Source of the DNA: Hyphococcus luteus
GTDB lineage: Bacteria; Pseudomonadota; Alphaproteobacteria; Caulobacterales; Parvularculaceae
NCBI RefSeq assembly: GCF_002943565.1
Contig: NZ_PJCH01000011.1
Span: 248,001 to 312,000 of the forward strand
Direction of reading: 5' to 3'
Length of the DNA: 64,000 nucleotides
Of the stretch, positions 9,618 to 18,695 are shown one piece after another. The translations under genes were made by a program, and so were the position numbers. The first letter of the stretch is position 1, and each line of letters begins with the position of its first letter. A model generated the notes under the pieces. It searched no databases and had not been told where the DNA came from. It was given only the letters and a program-made list of their open reading frames with translations.

Positions 9618-10757
9618 ATGATGCCTGCGCTGACATTAGGGATCGAGGAGGAATATCTCCTCATTGACCCCGAGACCCGCGACCTCGTGCCCGACCCATC
9701 GCCCGACTTCATGAAAGACTGCAAGGACCGGCTCGGCGAGCGGGTGACGCCGGAATTCCTGAAATGCCAGGTGGAGATCGGCACGCCGGTCTGCACCGAC
9801 ATCAACGACGCGCGCAATCACCTCACGGCGCTGCGCTCGGTCATCATCAACACCGCCGAAAAGCACGGCATGAAACTGATGGCGGCCTCGACCCATCCTT
9901 TCGCGCAATGGGGCCGGCAGAAACACACGGCGGCGCCGCGCTACGACCTGCTCGATGCGGATATGGGCGGCGCCATCCGGCGCATGCTGATCTGCGGCAT
10001 GCATGTTCACGCCGGCATCGAAGACAAGGAAATGCGCATCGATATCCTCAACCAGGCGCGCTATTTCCTGCCGCTTCTGCTGGCGCTCTCCACCTCCTCG
10101 CCCTTCTGGGGCGGGCACGACATGGAGATGCGCTGTTCGCGCCTCGGCATTTTCGATTCCATGCCGCGCACCGGCATTCCCGACCGCTATGAAAGCTGGT
10201 CGGAATATGAACGCATGATCGAGCGCCTCGTGAATGCGGGCGTCATGGAGGACTCCACAAAGCTGTGGTGGGACATGCGCCCGAGCGCACGCTTCCCGAC
10301 GCTCGAAATGCGCATCACCGATGTCTGCACCCGGATCGAGGACGCGCTTTGCATCGCCGCGCTTTATCAGTCGATCTTGCGGATGCTCGCCCGTATCAAA
10401 CAGAAAAACATGCGCTGGCGGATTTATCCGCGCATCATGCTCGAGGAAAACCGCTGGCGCGCCCAGCGCTATGGCTGCACCAAGAGCATGATCGATCTCG
10501 GCCGCGGCGAATGCCTGCCCTTCGCCTCGCTGATCGAGGAAGTGCTCGAAATGATCGCCGAGGACGCGACCGCGCTTGGCTGCGTCAAGGAAGTCCAGCA
10601 CGCCCGCACGGTCCTGAAACGCGGCACCAGCGCCTGCCGTCAGGTGGAAACCTTTAAAAAGGCGCGTGACGACGGCGCGGACGAGCCAGAGGCCTATATT
10701 CAGGTGGTCGACATGCTGGTGCGCGAGACCGCCGCGGACCTGCCGGAATCGGCCTGA
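9618..10757 (+). CDS. YbdK-type carboxylate-amine ligase (glutamate-cysteine ligase family 2)
   Basis: ATP-grasp-like ligase of 379 residues with the family N-terminus LGIEEEYLLIDPETRDL, the CQVEIGTPVC segment, HVHAGIEDKE and WWDMRPSARFPTLEMRI. Members form gamma-glutamyl or similar amide bonds, but the in vivo substrate of the YbdK group is unsettled. Tandem ATGs at 9618 and 9621 follow AAAGGGG; either could be used. The preceding N-formylglutamate amidohydrolase-like gene suggests a shared glutamyl-amide substrate, which is inference. Confidence 0.88.
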   Translation: MMPALTLGIEEEYLLIDPETRDLVPDPSPDFMKDCKDRLGERVTPEFLKCQVEIGTPVCTDINDARNHLTALRSVIINTAEKHGMKLMAASTHPFAQWGRQKHTAAPRYDLLDADMGGAIRRMLICGMHVHAGIEDKEMRIDILNQARYFLPLLLALSTSSPFWGGHDMEMRCSRLGIFDSMPRTGIPDRYESWSEYERMIERLVNAGVMEDSTKLWWDMRPSARFPTLEMRITDVCTRIEDALCIAALYQSILRMLARIKQKNMRWRIYPRIMLEENRWRAQRYGCTKSMIDLGRGECLPFASLIEEVLEMIAEDATALGCVKEVQHARTVLKRGTSACRQVETFKKARDDGADEPEAYIQVVDMLVRETAADLPESA

Positions 10758-10799
10758 TTTCAGCGCTTTAGGCGGGCGCGAAATATTCCGCCGCGGGCC

Positions 10800-10828
10800 T
10801 TGCGGCGGGGCGCGCGCTTCGCTATACC
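10800..10828 (+). promoter_or_regulatory. Promoter of the initiator tRNA
   Basis: TTGCGG (10800-10805), a 17-base spacer and TATACC (10823-10828) form a plausible sigma-70 type promoter about 95 bases before the tRNA. The same arrangement, TTGCGG-N17-TATACT, is preserved in the duplicated copy at 27509-27537, which supports the call. Confidence 0.6.
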
Positions 10829-10922
10829 CCGCTCTCCCATTCGCGGGGCGCGCCGGTTGCGCCTCTTTCATATGCGGATGGGAACGCTGATACGCCGTCT
10901 CTCGTTCGGTCAGCAAAGTTGG

Positions 10923-10999
<77 letters not shown>

Positions 11000-11109
11000 A
11001 TTATTTCAATAGCTTATTTGAACAATTGCAGCTTTTGTCTAAGCTGAAATTCCGCTTCGGCATCATATAGGAAGCAGTAGAAGCACATTCCCTGCTGCAG
11101 GTGGTGATT

Positions 11110-11216
11110 GCTCTAAACGAGAAAGTGCGTGGCTGTCGCATGACGTTTGCGCGTCACCCGCCGGATGTTTTGACTGTCTTTTCGGCCGATCCTTCACGCC
11201 CGGATTTATGTCTCAT
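11110..11216 (-). pseudogene. IS3-type transposase OrfA N-terminal remnant
   Basis: An ATG at 11216 follows a strong GAGGAGGAG ribosome site. It encodes MRHKSGREGSAEKTVKT and then, after a frameshift, RRVTRKRHA, which resembles the start of IS3-family OrfA proteins of the SAEKTIKDIRRATRKR type. The frame breaks up within about 110 bases. Otherwise the 304-bp stretch 11000-11303 between the tRNA and the island operon holds no gene. The match is from memory and short. Confidence 0.45.
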
Positions 11217-11303
11217 CTTCGCTCCTCCTCAGAGCTGCGATGAACCAAAACCCTCCGCTAATAAAATACCTCAAAACGTCTCATGATCGTTGACGGGATA
11301 CGC

Positions 11304-12860
11304 TCAAGAGACCCGCATCTCCAACAGCGCAGGGCCTTTAAGACTGAACATCTTCTCCAGTTCCACGCGCGCGCCCGCCTCCGTCTCCGCCGACGATGCT
11401 GCAACGCCAAACCCTTGTGCGAGCGCTGTGAAATTCACGCCGGGCAGATCGGCGCCGACGGCAGGCGTCTGCATCATTGCCGAAATATGCTTCAAAGCCT
11501 CGTAACTTTGATTGTTCAGGATAATAAAACCCACATCAAGATTACGCTGGGCCGCCGTCCAGAGCGCCTGCACCGTATAGAGCGAAGAGCCGTCGCCGAC
11601 GAGCGCAATCGTTTTCCGGGAACTGTCCGCCAGCGCTGCGCCGACCGCAGCCGAAAGCGCAAAACCGAGCCCGCCTGACGCTGTTGCAAAGAATGAAGCG
11701 GCATGATTCATTCGCAGCCGGGCCTGAATAACCGAACGGGCGCTTGGCGCTTCTTCAAAAATCCTGGCGCACTCCGGGCGAAGCTCTTCTATCAGGTCGA
11801 TGGAGGCCGGAAGCGTCAACGCTTGTTCATCGCCGCGCCGCAGGGCCGGCGCCTCCCGCAGCGCGCGTTTAAAAATCGGACGCGCCGGCGCCATAGAGTC
11901 AAACGTCAGCAAGGCGTCGCGGACATTGCCGACAATAGCGACGCCACGCGGCGTGTATGACGTCGTATTTTGGTCTTCCGAAAACTGAATGATAGTCCCA
12001 CCCAGCGGCGACGCCGCCGGCGCATGAAAATGATATTGAAAGGCCGGCGCGCCAAAAACCAGGACGAGATCGTGCTTCGACAGGCGAGCCACGATCTCGT
12101 CCTCGCGGGCGGGAAGGAAGCCCGCGAATTGGTTATGGCTTTCAGGAAAACAAATCCGGCTGGCCATGGGACTGGCCCAGACAGGACAGGCCAGCTTCTC
12201 CGCCAGCGCGACCAAAGCCTCCAAGCCGCCGGCGCGATCGACTTCCGGCCCGCTGACGATCACGGGCGAGCGCGCCTTTGAGAGCAGATCAGCGGCATGC
12301 GCGACAGCCCCCTTCTCAGGCGCCGGCGCGCCGAATAGGGAGACCGGCTGGACAGGTTCGGCGCGCTGATCCCAATCGTCAACTGGCACGGAAATAAACA
12401 CAGGACCGCGGGGCGCGGACATGGCGATAGAATAAGCCCGCGCAAAAGCTCTCGGCACATCTTGCGCGCGGGCAGGCTCGCAAGCCCATTTCACATAAGG
12501 CTTCACATGAGCGGTAGGATCAGTCGCGCCGAGAAAAGGCTCATAAGGAAGAATGCTTCGGGCCTGCTGACCCGCAACGACAATCAACGGCGTGTTATTC
12601 TTGTAAGCCGTCACCAGCGAGCCCATCGCGTGACCAAGGCCAGCCGCAGAATGCAGGTTTACGATCGCAGGCTTGTCCGCGACTTGCGCATAACCGTCGG
12701 CCATGGAAAGCGCCGCCGATTCCTGAAGCCCCAGCACATAATCGAAATCGGCCGGCCAGTTCTTGAAATAGGGTAATTCAGTAGAGCCCGGATTGCCGAA
12801 CACCGTCGTCAGGCCGGTCTCGCGCATAAATGCGTAAACGCTTTCTCTGACCGTCATCAT
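11304..12860 (-). CDS. mdlC: ThDP-dependent decarboxylase, benzoylformate decarboxylase-like
   Basis: Predicted to decarboxylate a 2-keto acid (aryl-CO-COOH to aryl-CHO) with thiamine diphosphate. The 518 residues align well by eye with Pseudomonas putida benzoylformate decarboxylase: S26 in FGNPGSTELP, the ThDP-activating E47, H70 in NLHSAAG, KWACEP, the second active-site His in FQYHFHAP, and the Mg/ThDP motif GDGSSLYTVQALWTAAQ...NN. The segment NNQSYEALKHI has Ile (I459) where benzoylformate decarboxylase has F464, so the acyl pocket is probably altered. Last gene of the island's minus-strand operon, 94 bp after the second DUF3237 gene. Confidence 0.85.
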   Translation of the reverse strand: MMTVRESVYAFMRETGLTTVFGNPGSTELPYFKNWPADFDYVLGLQESAALSMADGYAQVADKPAIVNLHSAAGLGHAMGSLVTAYKNNTPLIVVAGQQARSILPYEPFLGATDPTAHVKPYVKWACEPARAQDVPRAFARAYSIAMSAPRGPVFISVPVDDWDQRAEPVQPVSLFGAPAPEKGAVAHAADLLSKARSPVIVSGPEVDRAGGLEALVALAEKLACPVWASPMASRICFPESHNQFAGFLPAREDEIVARLSKHDLVLVFGAPAFQYHFHAPAASPLGGTIIQFSEDQNTTSYTPRGVAIVGNVRDALLTFDSMAPARPIFKRALREAPALRRGDEQALTLPASIDLIEELRPECARIFEEAPSARSVIQARLRMNHAASFFATASGGLGFALSAAVGAALADSSRKTIALVGDGSSLYTVQALWTAAQRNLDVGFIILNNQSYEALKHISAMMQTPAVGADLPGVNFTALAQGFGVAASSAETEAGARVELEKMFSLKGPALLEMRVS

Positions 12861-12954
12861 GGGATGAAGAACCTTCCGAAATACATCGAATCGTTGCTGC
12901 AGCGTGATAGCCGCGCCGGCGATGCTATGGCGCTGCAGATCTCAAGGCAGGAGA

Positions 12955-13434
12955 TCAAACCACTTTGTAGTAGCGGAAAAGCGAGCGGTCGGGATCGGAC
13001 AGGCGCTCGCCGCCGCCCACAATGCAGGTTCGCATCAGCCAATCATGCGGACCTTCGGGAACGCGAAAATACGGCGTAAGACGGAAATAAGAAGGCTGCG
13101 GCTGTTGCTGCGGCCCTTGCTCCGACTTCGGCTTTTCAGACGGGACGAGATAGCCCTTATTCATGATGTAAATCGGCGTCCCGTCCTCCGCTTTCAAAAG
13201 ATAATGCGCGTTAAGCTCAATCACGCCGTCAGGGCGCACCGTCGCATAATCGGCGCCGGAGTTCGGCACAACCGCACCGTTCAACAACGGGCCGGTAATC
13301 GCGCCGCCGATGGGCGGCGTATAGCCTTGCGCCGCGCCGCCCGGCGACGGCGGAAAGATCACCCGGTCCGCACCGAAAAAAACAGTGATGTCGAACGCAT
13401 GCTCCAGGGTTACGTCGGCCGGCCCTCTGCTCAT
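12955..13434 (-). CDS. DUF3237 domain protein
   Basis: 159-residue cytoplasmic protein of the DUF3237 family, no characterised function known to me. Shared family features are GxIxGPxLNGxVxPxSGAD, the RPDGVIELNAHYLLKAEDG segment and a C-terminal Y-F-R-x-T-P-x-F stretch. It has a Q/P/K-rich loop near residue 105. The start overlaps the CocE-like gene stop by four bases (ATGA). It is a diverged paralogue of the DUF3237 protein at 15107-15601; the two bracket the hydrolase in the same operon, suggesting two related steps or a heteromer. Confidence 0.85.
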   Translation of the reverse strand: MSRGPADVTLEHAFDITVFFGADRVIFPPSPGGAAQGYTPPIGGAITGPLLNGAVVPNSGADYATVRPDGVIELNAHYLLKAEDGTPIYIMNKGYLVPSEKPKSEQGPQQQPQPSYFRLTPYFRVPEGPHDWLMRTCIVGGGERLSDPDRSLFRYYKVV

Positions 13435-15104
13435 GAAAGGCTCCTTTCCGGAATAACCGGAACGAGAAGATGGGAATCATACTCCCCGCCCCCGTGGATC
13501 ACATGTTCGCCTTTGTTTCTCAGATTCTCATGACGGGCAAAGGGAAGGTTCGGCAGGCTGTCCTTATAGATATCGCTGCCTTGAACGACGACGCGCAGCG
13601 TTTCGCCGGGCGTGAAAACCGTTGAAGACGGCCATATTTCAATTTCAACCGGCGTCGGTTCGCCGGGTACGAGCGGTTCCTCGCGGTCATGCTTGTGAAA
13701 CGGCTGCTCCGGCGTGGAACGATCTTCGTCAAGCGCCCGATGGCTCGCGCGCAGCCACCCCAACGCGGCGGGTCCATTGTCGTAAAAAGCGTAAAACATG
13801 AAACCGACATGATCTTTTGCGGCGTCGAGCTTTTGTACGGCGACGAAAATATCCATGTCTTCGGCGCCATCAGCCTCCACCCACAATTTCAGTTTCATAT
13901 GACCGGTAATTTCGATTTTTTTGTCGAAACGGATGTCAAAAACCGCACGGCCTGTTTCGGCATCATATCTGAATGACGACGCCGCGGACTGCTCAAGCTG
14001 CAAAGCCTGCCGCTCGGGATCGAGCCAGAGCTTTTGATAGGCGGCGCGCGCAAGCGGCCATTCGTTTTCCACGCGCTCTTCGAATTCATGCGCGCTTTTG
14101 CGAATTTCGAGACGCACCTTGGGCCATGCCGGCACCAGCGTGTTTTCCGCCTTCAGGAAGTGATCGAAGAAGGCTTGACGCTTCTGCCGGTTTTCCGGCG
14201 CGTAATAATGGGCCCATTTTTTGCGCCCATGAACTTCCAACCATTTTTGAGCGGAGCCAATGCGCTTAAAAGCTTCAAGCGTGCCCCGCGAATGAAGCCC
14301 ATGGTCCGACCAGCTCGCTACAACGAATGCGGGCGCGGTGATGTTTTCAAGCTCGATATCCTTGGAACGCCAGAACTCGTCTATCAACGGATGCGCCTGA
14401 ACATTCGTCCAGGTGTCTTCCGTACGCCCTGTCGAAAAGCGGATATTATCCGAAGCACGCGGAATAAATCCGGTTTCGGGGATTCCGCCATGATAAGCGA
14501 ACTCGCGGTACCAGTCCGAAAAGGCTTCCCAAGGATTAATTGCGGCCAGCGGCTGCGGCTGCAAGGCGGCGACATAATATTGAATCGCCGCAAGATAGGA
14601 CACGCCGGTCATCCCGACCTTGCCGTTCGACCAGGGCTGGCTGGCCAGCCATTCGATGACCTCAGCGCAGTCCCGGCTTTCCCGATCGCCATTATGATGG
14701 AAGACGCCTTCGCTCAGCCAGGCGCCGCGCGGATCGACGACGGCGACGGCGTAACCGCGCGCACACCAGAAGACGGGATCCGGAGCCTCGAATGGCGTCA
14801 GCGGAGAAAGCCAGTCAGGCTGAACGCCGGAAGCGGGCCAGAAAACCTGATTTGATCGCCCATGCTTGCCGTACGGCCCCCAGGCGAGAAGCACAGGCAA
14901 GTCACTCACAAATCTGTTTGGCCGATGAATATCCGCATAGATATGAACGCCGTCGCTCAGCCGGATGACCGCGTTTCTTTCAGTCAGCAGCCCGTGCTCT
15001 TCAAAGCAAAGGTAATCCGCAGGCGGCAATGGAGGCTTGTTCGGCGCCGTTGCGGGATCGACGCCGGGGCGTGTAGCCCATTCAGGAGACGCTTCTTTCG
15101 CCAT
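13431..15104 (-). CDS. CocE/NonD-family (S15-like) alpha/beta hydrolase
   Basis: Predicted cytoplasmic esterase or acyl hydrolase, 557 residues from the ATG at 15104. Nucleophile S169 lies in GVSYLAA, the acid is probably D267 in SWSDHG, and the catalytic His is H299 or H292 in EVHGRKKWAHYY. The C-terminal half is the jelly-roll domain typical of cocaine esterase and X-Pro peptidases. The fourth residue after the nucleophile is Ala rather than the usual Gly. It starts 2 bp after the first DUF3237 gene and overlaps the second. Probably opens an ester in the imported substrate; the actual ester is unknown. Confidence 0.85.
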   Translation of the reverse strand: MAKEASPEWATRPGVDPATAPNKPPLPPADYLCFEEHGLLTERNAVIRLSDGVHIYADIHRPNRFVSDLPVLLAWGPYGKHGRSNQVFWPASGVQPDWLSPLTPFEAPDPVFWCARGYAVAVVDPRGAWLSEGVFHHNGDRESRDCAEVIEWLASQPWSNGKVGMTGVSYLAAIQYYVAALQPQPLAAINPWEAFSDWYREFAYHGGIPETGFIPRASDNIRFSTGRTEDTWTNVQAHPLIDEFWRSKDIELENITAPAFVVASWSDHGLHSRGTLEAFKRIGSAQKWLEVHGRKKWAHYYAPENRQKRQAFFDHFLKAENTLVPAWPKVRLEIRKSAHEFEERVENEWPLARAAYQKLWLDPERQALQLEQSAASSFRYDAETGRAVFDIRFDKKIEITGHMKLKLWVEADGAEDMDIFVAVQKLDAAKDHVGFMFYAFYDNGPAALGWLRASHRALDEDRSTPEQPFHKHDREEPLVPGEPTPVEIEIWPSSTVFTPGETLRVVVQGSDIYKDSLPNLPFARHENLRNKGEHVIHGGGEYDSHLLVPVIPERSLS

Positions 15105-15106
15105 GT

Positions 15107-15601
15107 CTACAGCAGTACATAATAATGGATGCGGTTGGCGTTGGGAACCTTCTCCGCAACGCCGACGAAAACATGCTTGCCGAGCCATTCGTGGGGCCCC
15201 GCCGGCGGTTCGAACCGGGGCGTCACACGCATGTAATAGTCAGAAGGATCGACATCTTCATTGCGCGACATGCGCTCAGCGATCTCTTCCGAACACGCCC
15301 AGCGATAGCCGCGGTTTTGCATGTAGATGACAGCGCCGTCATCGGCTTCGAGCATGTAACGCGCATCGAAGTCGATGACGCCGTTGGGACGCTGCAACGG
15401 GAAATCGCCGCCCGACATCGGAATCACTTTCCCGTTGAGTTTCGGTCCGCTGATCTCGCCACGCGCCGCATAGATCGCCGCCCTTGTGGCGCCCATCGAT
15501 GTCGGCGTGACCCATTGCAGCCCCGCAAGATCGATCGAGATCGTAAAGGCGTACTCGAACTTGGGAAAGAATTGATCTAACGGGACGCTGGGATCGCTCA
15601 T
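15107..15601 (-). CDS. DUF3237 domain protein (larger paralogue)
   Basis: 164 residues, DUF3237 family, function unknown. It carries the conserved GEISGPKLNGKVIPMSGGDF, RPNGVIDFDARYMLEADDG, RVTPRFEPPAGPHEWL and a C-terminal HYYVLL. Clear paralogue of the protein at 12955-13434. It sits 50 bp downstream of the TonB-dependent receptor and 2 bp ahead of the CocE-like hydrolase, so it belongs to the same operon. Confidence 0.87.
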   Translation of the reverse strand: MSDPSVPLDQFFPKFEYAFTISIDLAGLQWVTPTSMGATRAAIYAARGEISGPKLNGKVIPMSGGDFPLQRPNGVIDFDARYMLEADDGAVIYMQNRGYRWACSEEIAERMSRNEDVDPSDYYMRVTPRFEPPAGPHEWLGKHVFVGVAEKVPNANRIHYYVLL

Positions 15602-15651
15602 GACTTCCCTTTCTTTTCGTCTCGGACTGGCCTCAAGATTTTAAAGCGGCG

Positions 15652-18516
15652 TTAAAAGGAAACCCTGGCGCCGACTTTAAACACGCGCCCAAGAACGTCG
15701 TAAAGGGCGGGGTTCGTCACGCCGAAGCTGGACGGGAGCTTGTTCGGCGGATCCTTATCCAGCACGTTGTCGATCGCGCCGTAAAGCCTGATCGTCGAGT
15801 CGCCGCCGACCGATAAGTCGTAATAGGCGTTCAAATCGAAATAAGCGTAGGCGGGCACCGAGTTGTCGCTGATGCTGTTGGTGAGCGTCGGATCGTAGCC
15901 CGTTTGGCTCGGCCCTATCTTCGTTACATCGTAGAGACCGGAGGCAATGAAGCGTACTCTGGCGCCTGCGCCGAAAACGTCGTTCGACCAGCGAAGATTT
16001 GTGCTCGCCTGGAATTCCGGCAGGCCCGATTGCTGCGAAACCGGATAGCCGACCTGGCCGGCGTAATCGACCGCGCCGTTAGAATCGACGGTGATGAGAT
16101 CGATTAGATAGGTGCCGTAGGCATTGAGCGAGATTTCGCCGTTAAACGCAGGCGCCGTATACCCGAGCTCGAAATCAATGCCGCGCGTTTTGATGCTGTT
16201 GAGGTTAAGCCCCACCGACCGCACCGATTCGAGCGCGCCTCCTGATGTGCGCGTGATCAGATCGCAGAAATCGTTGGCGCCGCCGTAGCAGCGGTCGACG
16301 ATCACCTGCGCGCCGACGCTGGCGATCGCGCCGTCGATGTCGATGTCGAAGTAATCAGCCGAGAAGCGTACGGCGCCGAAGCTGAACACCGCGCCCGCCG
16401 TGAAGGTCTTCGCTATCTCCGGATCGAGGTCGGGGTTGCCGCCGCTGAATATCTGGGTCAGCGAGGAAACGCCGCCATTCTGCGGATCGGTCAGGAAGTT
16501 GAAGCTCGCTCCCGTCGGATTGTAGAGCTCGAAGAAATTCGGCGCCCGGATGTCTTTCGAGCGCGTGACGCGAAGGGTCAGGAAGTCGAGGGGCTCCCAT
16601 ACGCCGCCCACTTTCCAGCTCGTCACCGTCCCGCTTGTCGAATAATCGGTCAGGCGCACGGCGCCGTTGAGATCAAGCTGGCCGATCGCGCTGTCAGACG
16701 CCGCAAGCGGAACGCCGGCCTCGAAAAAGCCTTCCTTGACCTTGACGGCCGGGCCGGAAATCGGACCGGCGTTGTTGGTGTAAAAACGCAGATCCGTAGA
16801 AATCGGATCAGCCTCGCCGGTGACGTCCTCGACGCGGTATTCGACACCGGTCGCGACCGAGACGGGTCCGGCCCAGAGGTCGAACAAATCGCCGCTGACC
16901 GTCAGTGCGGCGACATGCTGCGACAGCTTGTTGCGCTGATCGGCCGTGCCGAAAGAATAGCCGGTATTGGCCGGATCGAAGTTGTATTCGCCGAGAATGT
17001 TCAGCGGCAAACACCCGTCGACGAGGGGATTTGTCGGATCGGTCAGCGTGGACCGGCAGACTATGTTGCCGTTGGGCGTTCCGCTCATAAACTCGCCCTC
17101 GTCCACCGCATCGACAGCTCGCGCGAAGTTGGATGTGATCAGCGTGTTGTAGCCGATCTGATGGTATTTCGTTCTGCCGAACTGATAGTAGCCGTCCAGC
17201 GACCAGCTTCCGCCGAGCGCGGCCTCAAACCCGGCCGTCGTCCTGAACGTGTTCCTGTCCACTGTGCCGAAGGAAGGACCGAAATCGTTGGTGATGCGCC
17301 CCAGGCTGAACGACGTCACGCCGGCGTCGTCCATGGCGTCCGCGAGTCCGTCTGAAAGATAGGGGTTGTCGCGGTAAATCGTCGGCGCCGTGCCGAAGAA
17401 CAGACGTCCCTGCGCTGAGGTCGATGTGGCGCTAACGTCCGCGTAGGACCCCTCCGCAAAAACCTTGATCGCGTCCGTCGCCTGATACTCGGCGCGGCCC
17501 ATGAGCGAATAACGCTCGACCGGGGCATAGAGCGGGAAAAACTGATAGAAAGCATGCTGCGGATCGGCGCTGCCGCCGGACTGGAAAATCGGCGCCCCGT
17601 AATACTCGCCGTAATCGTGCTGGAAGATGGAGCCGTCCGACGCAATCTCGGTTCCGGCCAGCGGGCCACCGGCGATGAGGCCGCCCCAGCTCGCCACCGA
17701 GGGACGCACATCAGGCAGAATCAATTGCCGGGCGAGACCGTTAAGCTGCGGCACGGGGTTCGACACCGGACCGTATTCTTCGCGGCACCAGTCGCGCTCA
17801 TAGCAATCGCCGACGCCCTTATTGTCAACATATTCGCCGCCAATCAGAATATGGCCCTTGCCGTCCGCAAAGTCTGCACCATACGCCGCCGAGAGGAGAA
17901 GTTCCTTCGCGTCGTTGTTATCGCTCATCCCATATTGGACTTTTCCGTCGAAACCGTTGAGGTCGCTGCGCAGGATGACGTTTACGACGCCGGCGACCGC
18001 ATCGGAGCCGTAAGCGGCAGAGGCGCCGCCGGTCACAACCTCGACCCGACTCACAAGCGATGACGGAATGGTGTTGAAATCGACGCCGCCGGCCGTTTTG
18101 CCGAGGCTGCCTCGCGCCGTGCTCGCCACCACGCGCCGCCCGTCGATCAGGACCAGCGTGCGCGAACCGCCGAGACCGCGAAGGTCAAGGGTTTGCGCGC
18201 CGACTTCGCCAAGGAAGACACCGGTCGCCGCTGGCGTTCCCTGCGCCCGGAAAGCCGGCAGATCGTTCAGCACATCCGCGACATTGGTCTCAGCCGCTTT
18301 CTGAATCGAATCGCCGTCGATCACCGTGGTCGGCGTTGGCGCGGAAAAACCGCTGCGCGAAAGGCGCGTTCCTGTGACGACGATCGTATCGTCGTCTGCC
18401 GTGGACGCCTCTTCGCTTTGCGCATAGGCGGTGGAAAAAAACAAAGACGCCGCGACCACGGCCGGGCTTGCAGTCATGGCCAAGATATTGGCGCAGCTAT
18501 ATTTTCTAGGCTTCAT
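15652..18516 (-). CDS. TonB-dependent outer-membrane receptor
   Basis: 954-residue outer-membrane active transporter. A signal peptide (about 1-32, ending AYAQ) precedes a TonB-box-like TIVVTGTRLSRS, a plug domain (VDFNTIPSSLVSRVEVVTGGASAAYGSDAVAGVVN) and a long beta-barrel ending in an aromatic residue (VGARVSF). The type resembles the large receptors that alphaproteobacteria use for plant and aromatic compounds rather than siderophores. First gene of the minus-strand arm of the island. Its promoter carries a perfect 16-bp palindrome that I assign to the adjacent MarR regulator. Confidence 0.93.
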   Translation of the reverse strand: MKPRKYSCANILAMTASPAVVAASLFFSTAYAQSEEASTADDDTIVVTGTRLSRSGFSAPTPTTVIDGDSIQKAAETNVADVLNDLPAFRAQGTPAATGVFLGEVGAQTLDLRGLGGSRTLVLIDGRRVVASTARGSLGKTAGGVDFNTIPSSLVSRVEVVTGGASAAYGSDAVAGVVNVILRSDLNGFDGKVQYGMSDNNDAKELLLSAAYGADFADGKGHILIGGEYVDNKGVGDCYERDWCREEYGPVSNPVPQLNGLARQLILPDVRPSVASWGGLIAGGPLAGTEIASDGSIFQHDYGEYYGAPIFQSGGSADPQHAFYQFFPLYAPVERYSLMGRAEYQATDAIKVFAEGSYADVSATSTSAQGRLFFGTAPTIYRDNPYLSDGLADAMDDAGVTSFSLGRITNDFGPSFGTVDRNTFRTTAGFEAALGGSWSLDGYYQFGRTKYHQIGYNTLITSNFARAVDAVDEGEFMSGTPNGNIVCRSTLTDPTNPLVDGCLPLNILGEYNFDPANTGYSFGTADQRNKLSQHVAALTVSGDLFDLWAGPVSVATGVEYRVEDVTGEADPISTDLRFYTNNAGPISGPAVKVKEGFFEAGVPLAASDSAIGQLDLNGAVRLTDYSTSGTVTSWKVGGVWEPLDFLTLRVTRSKDIRAPNFFELYNPTGASFNFLTDPQNGGVSSLTQIFSGGNPDLDPEIAKTFTAGAVFSFGAVRFSADYFDIDIDGAIASVGAQVIVDRCYGGANDFCDLITRTSGGALESVRSVGLNLNSIKTRGIDFELGYTAPAFNGEISLNAYGTYLIDLITVDSNGAVDYAGQVGYPVSQQSGLPEFQASTNLRWSNDVFGAGARVRFIASGLYDVTKIGPSQTGYDPTLTNSISDNSVPAYAYFDLNAYYDLSVGGDSTIRLYGAIDNVLDKDPPNKLPSSFGVTNPALYDVLGRVFKVGARVSF

Positions 18517-18566
18517 AAGATCCTCCCTGAGCGCAAACTGTTGTTTTATTTTTTAATTTTGCATGA

Positions 18567-18582
18567 TGTTGATATATCAACA
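18567..18582. promoter_or_regulatory. Putative MarR operator, TonB receptor/marR intergenic
   Basis: TGTTGATATATCAACA is a perfect 16-bp palindrome in the A+T-rich region between the divergent receptor and marR genes, 51 bp before the receptor start. Versions of TGTTGA-N4-TCAACA recur at 19319, 24570 and 26625. Confidence 0.75.
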
Positions 18583-18695
18583 ACCTGAGGCTGACAAGAG
18601 GGGACGACACTTTTCTATGGTTTTTTGAAGGAAACCGATGTTGATTGAGCCCTTGGCGACACACCAACGCATCTCAGAGAAAAAAATTAACGACC

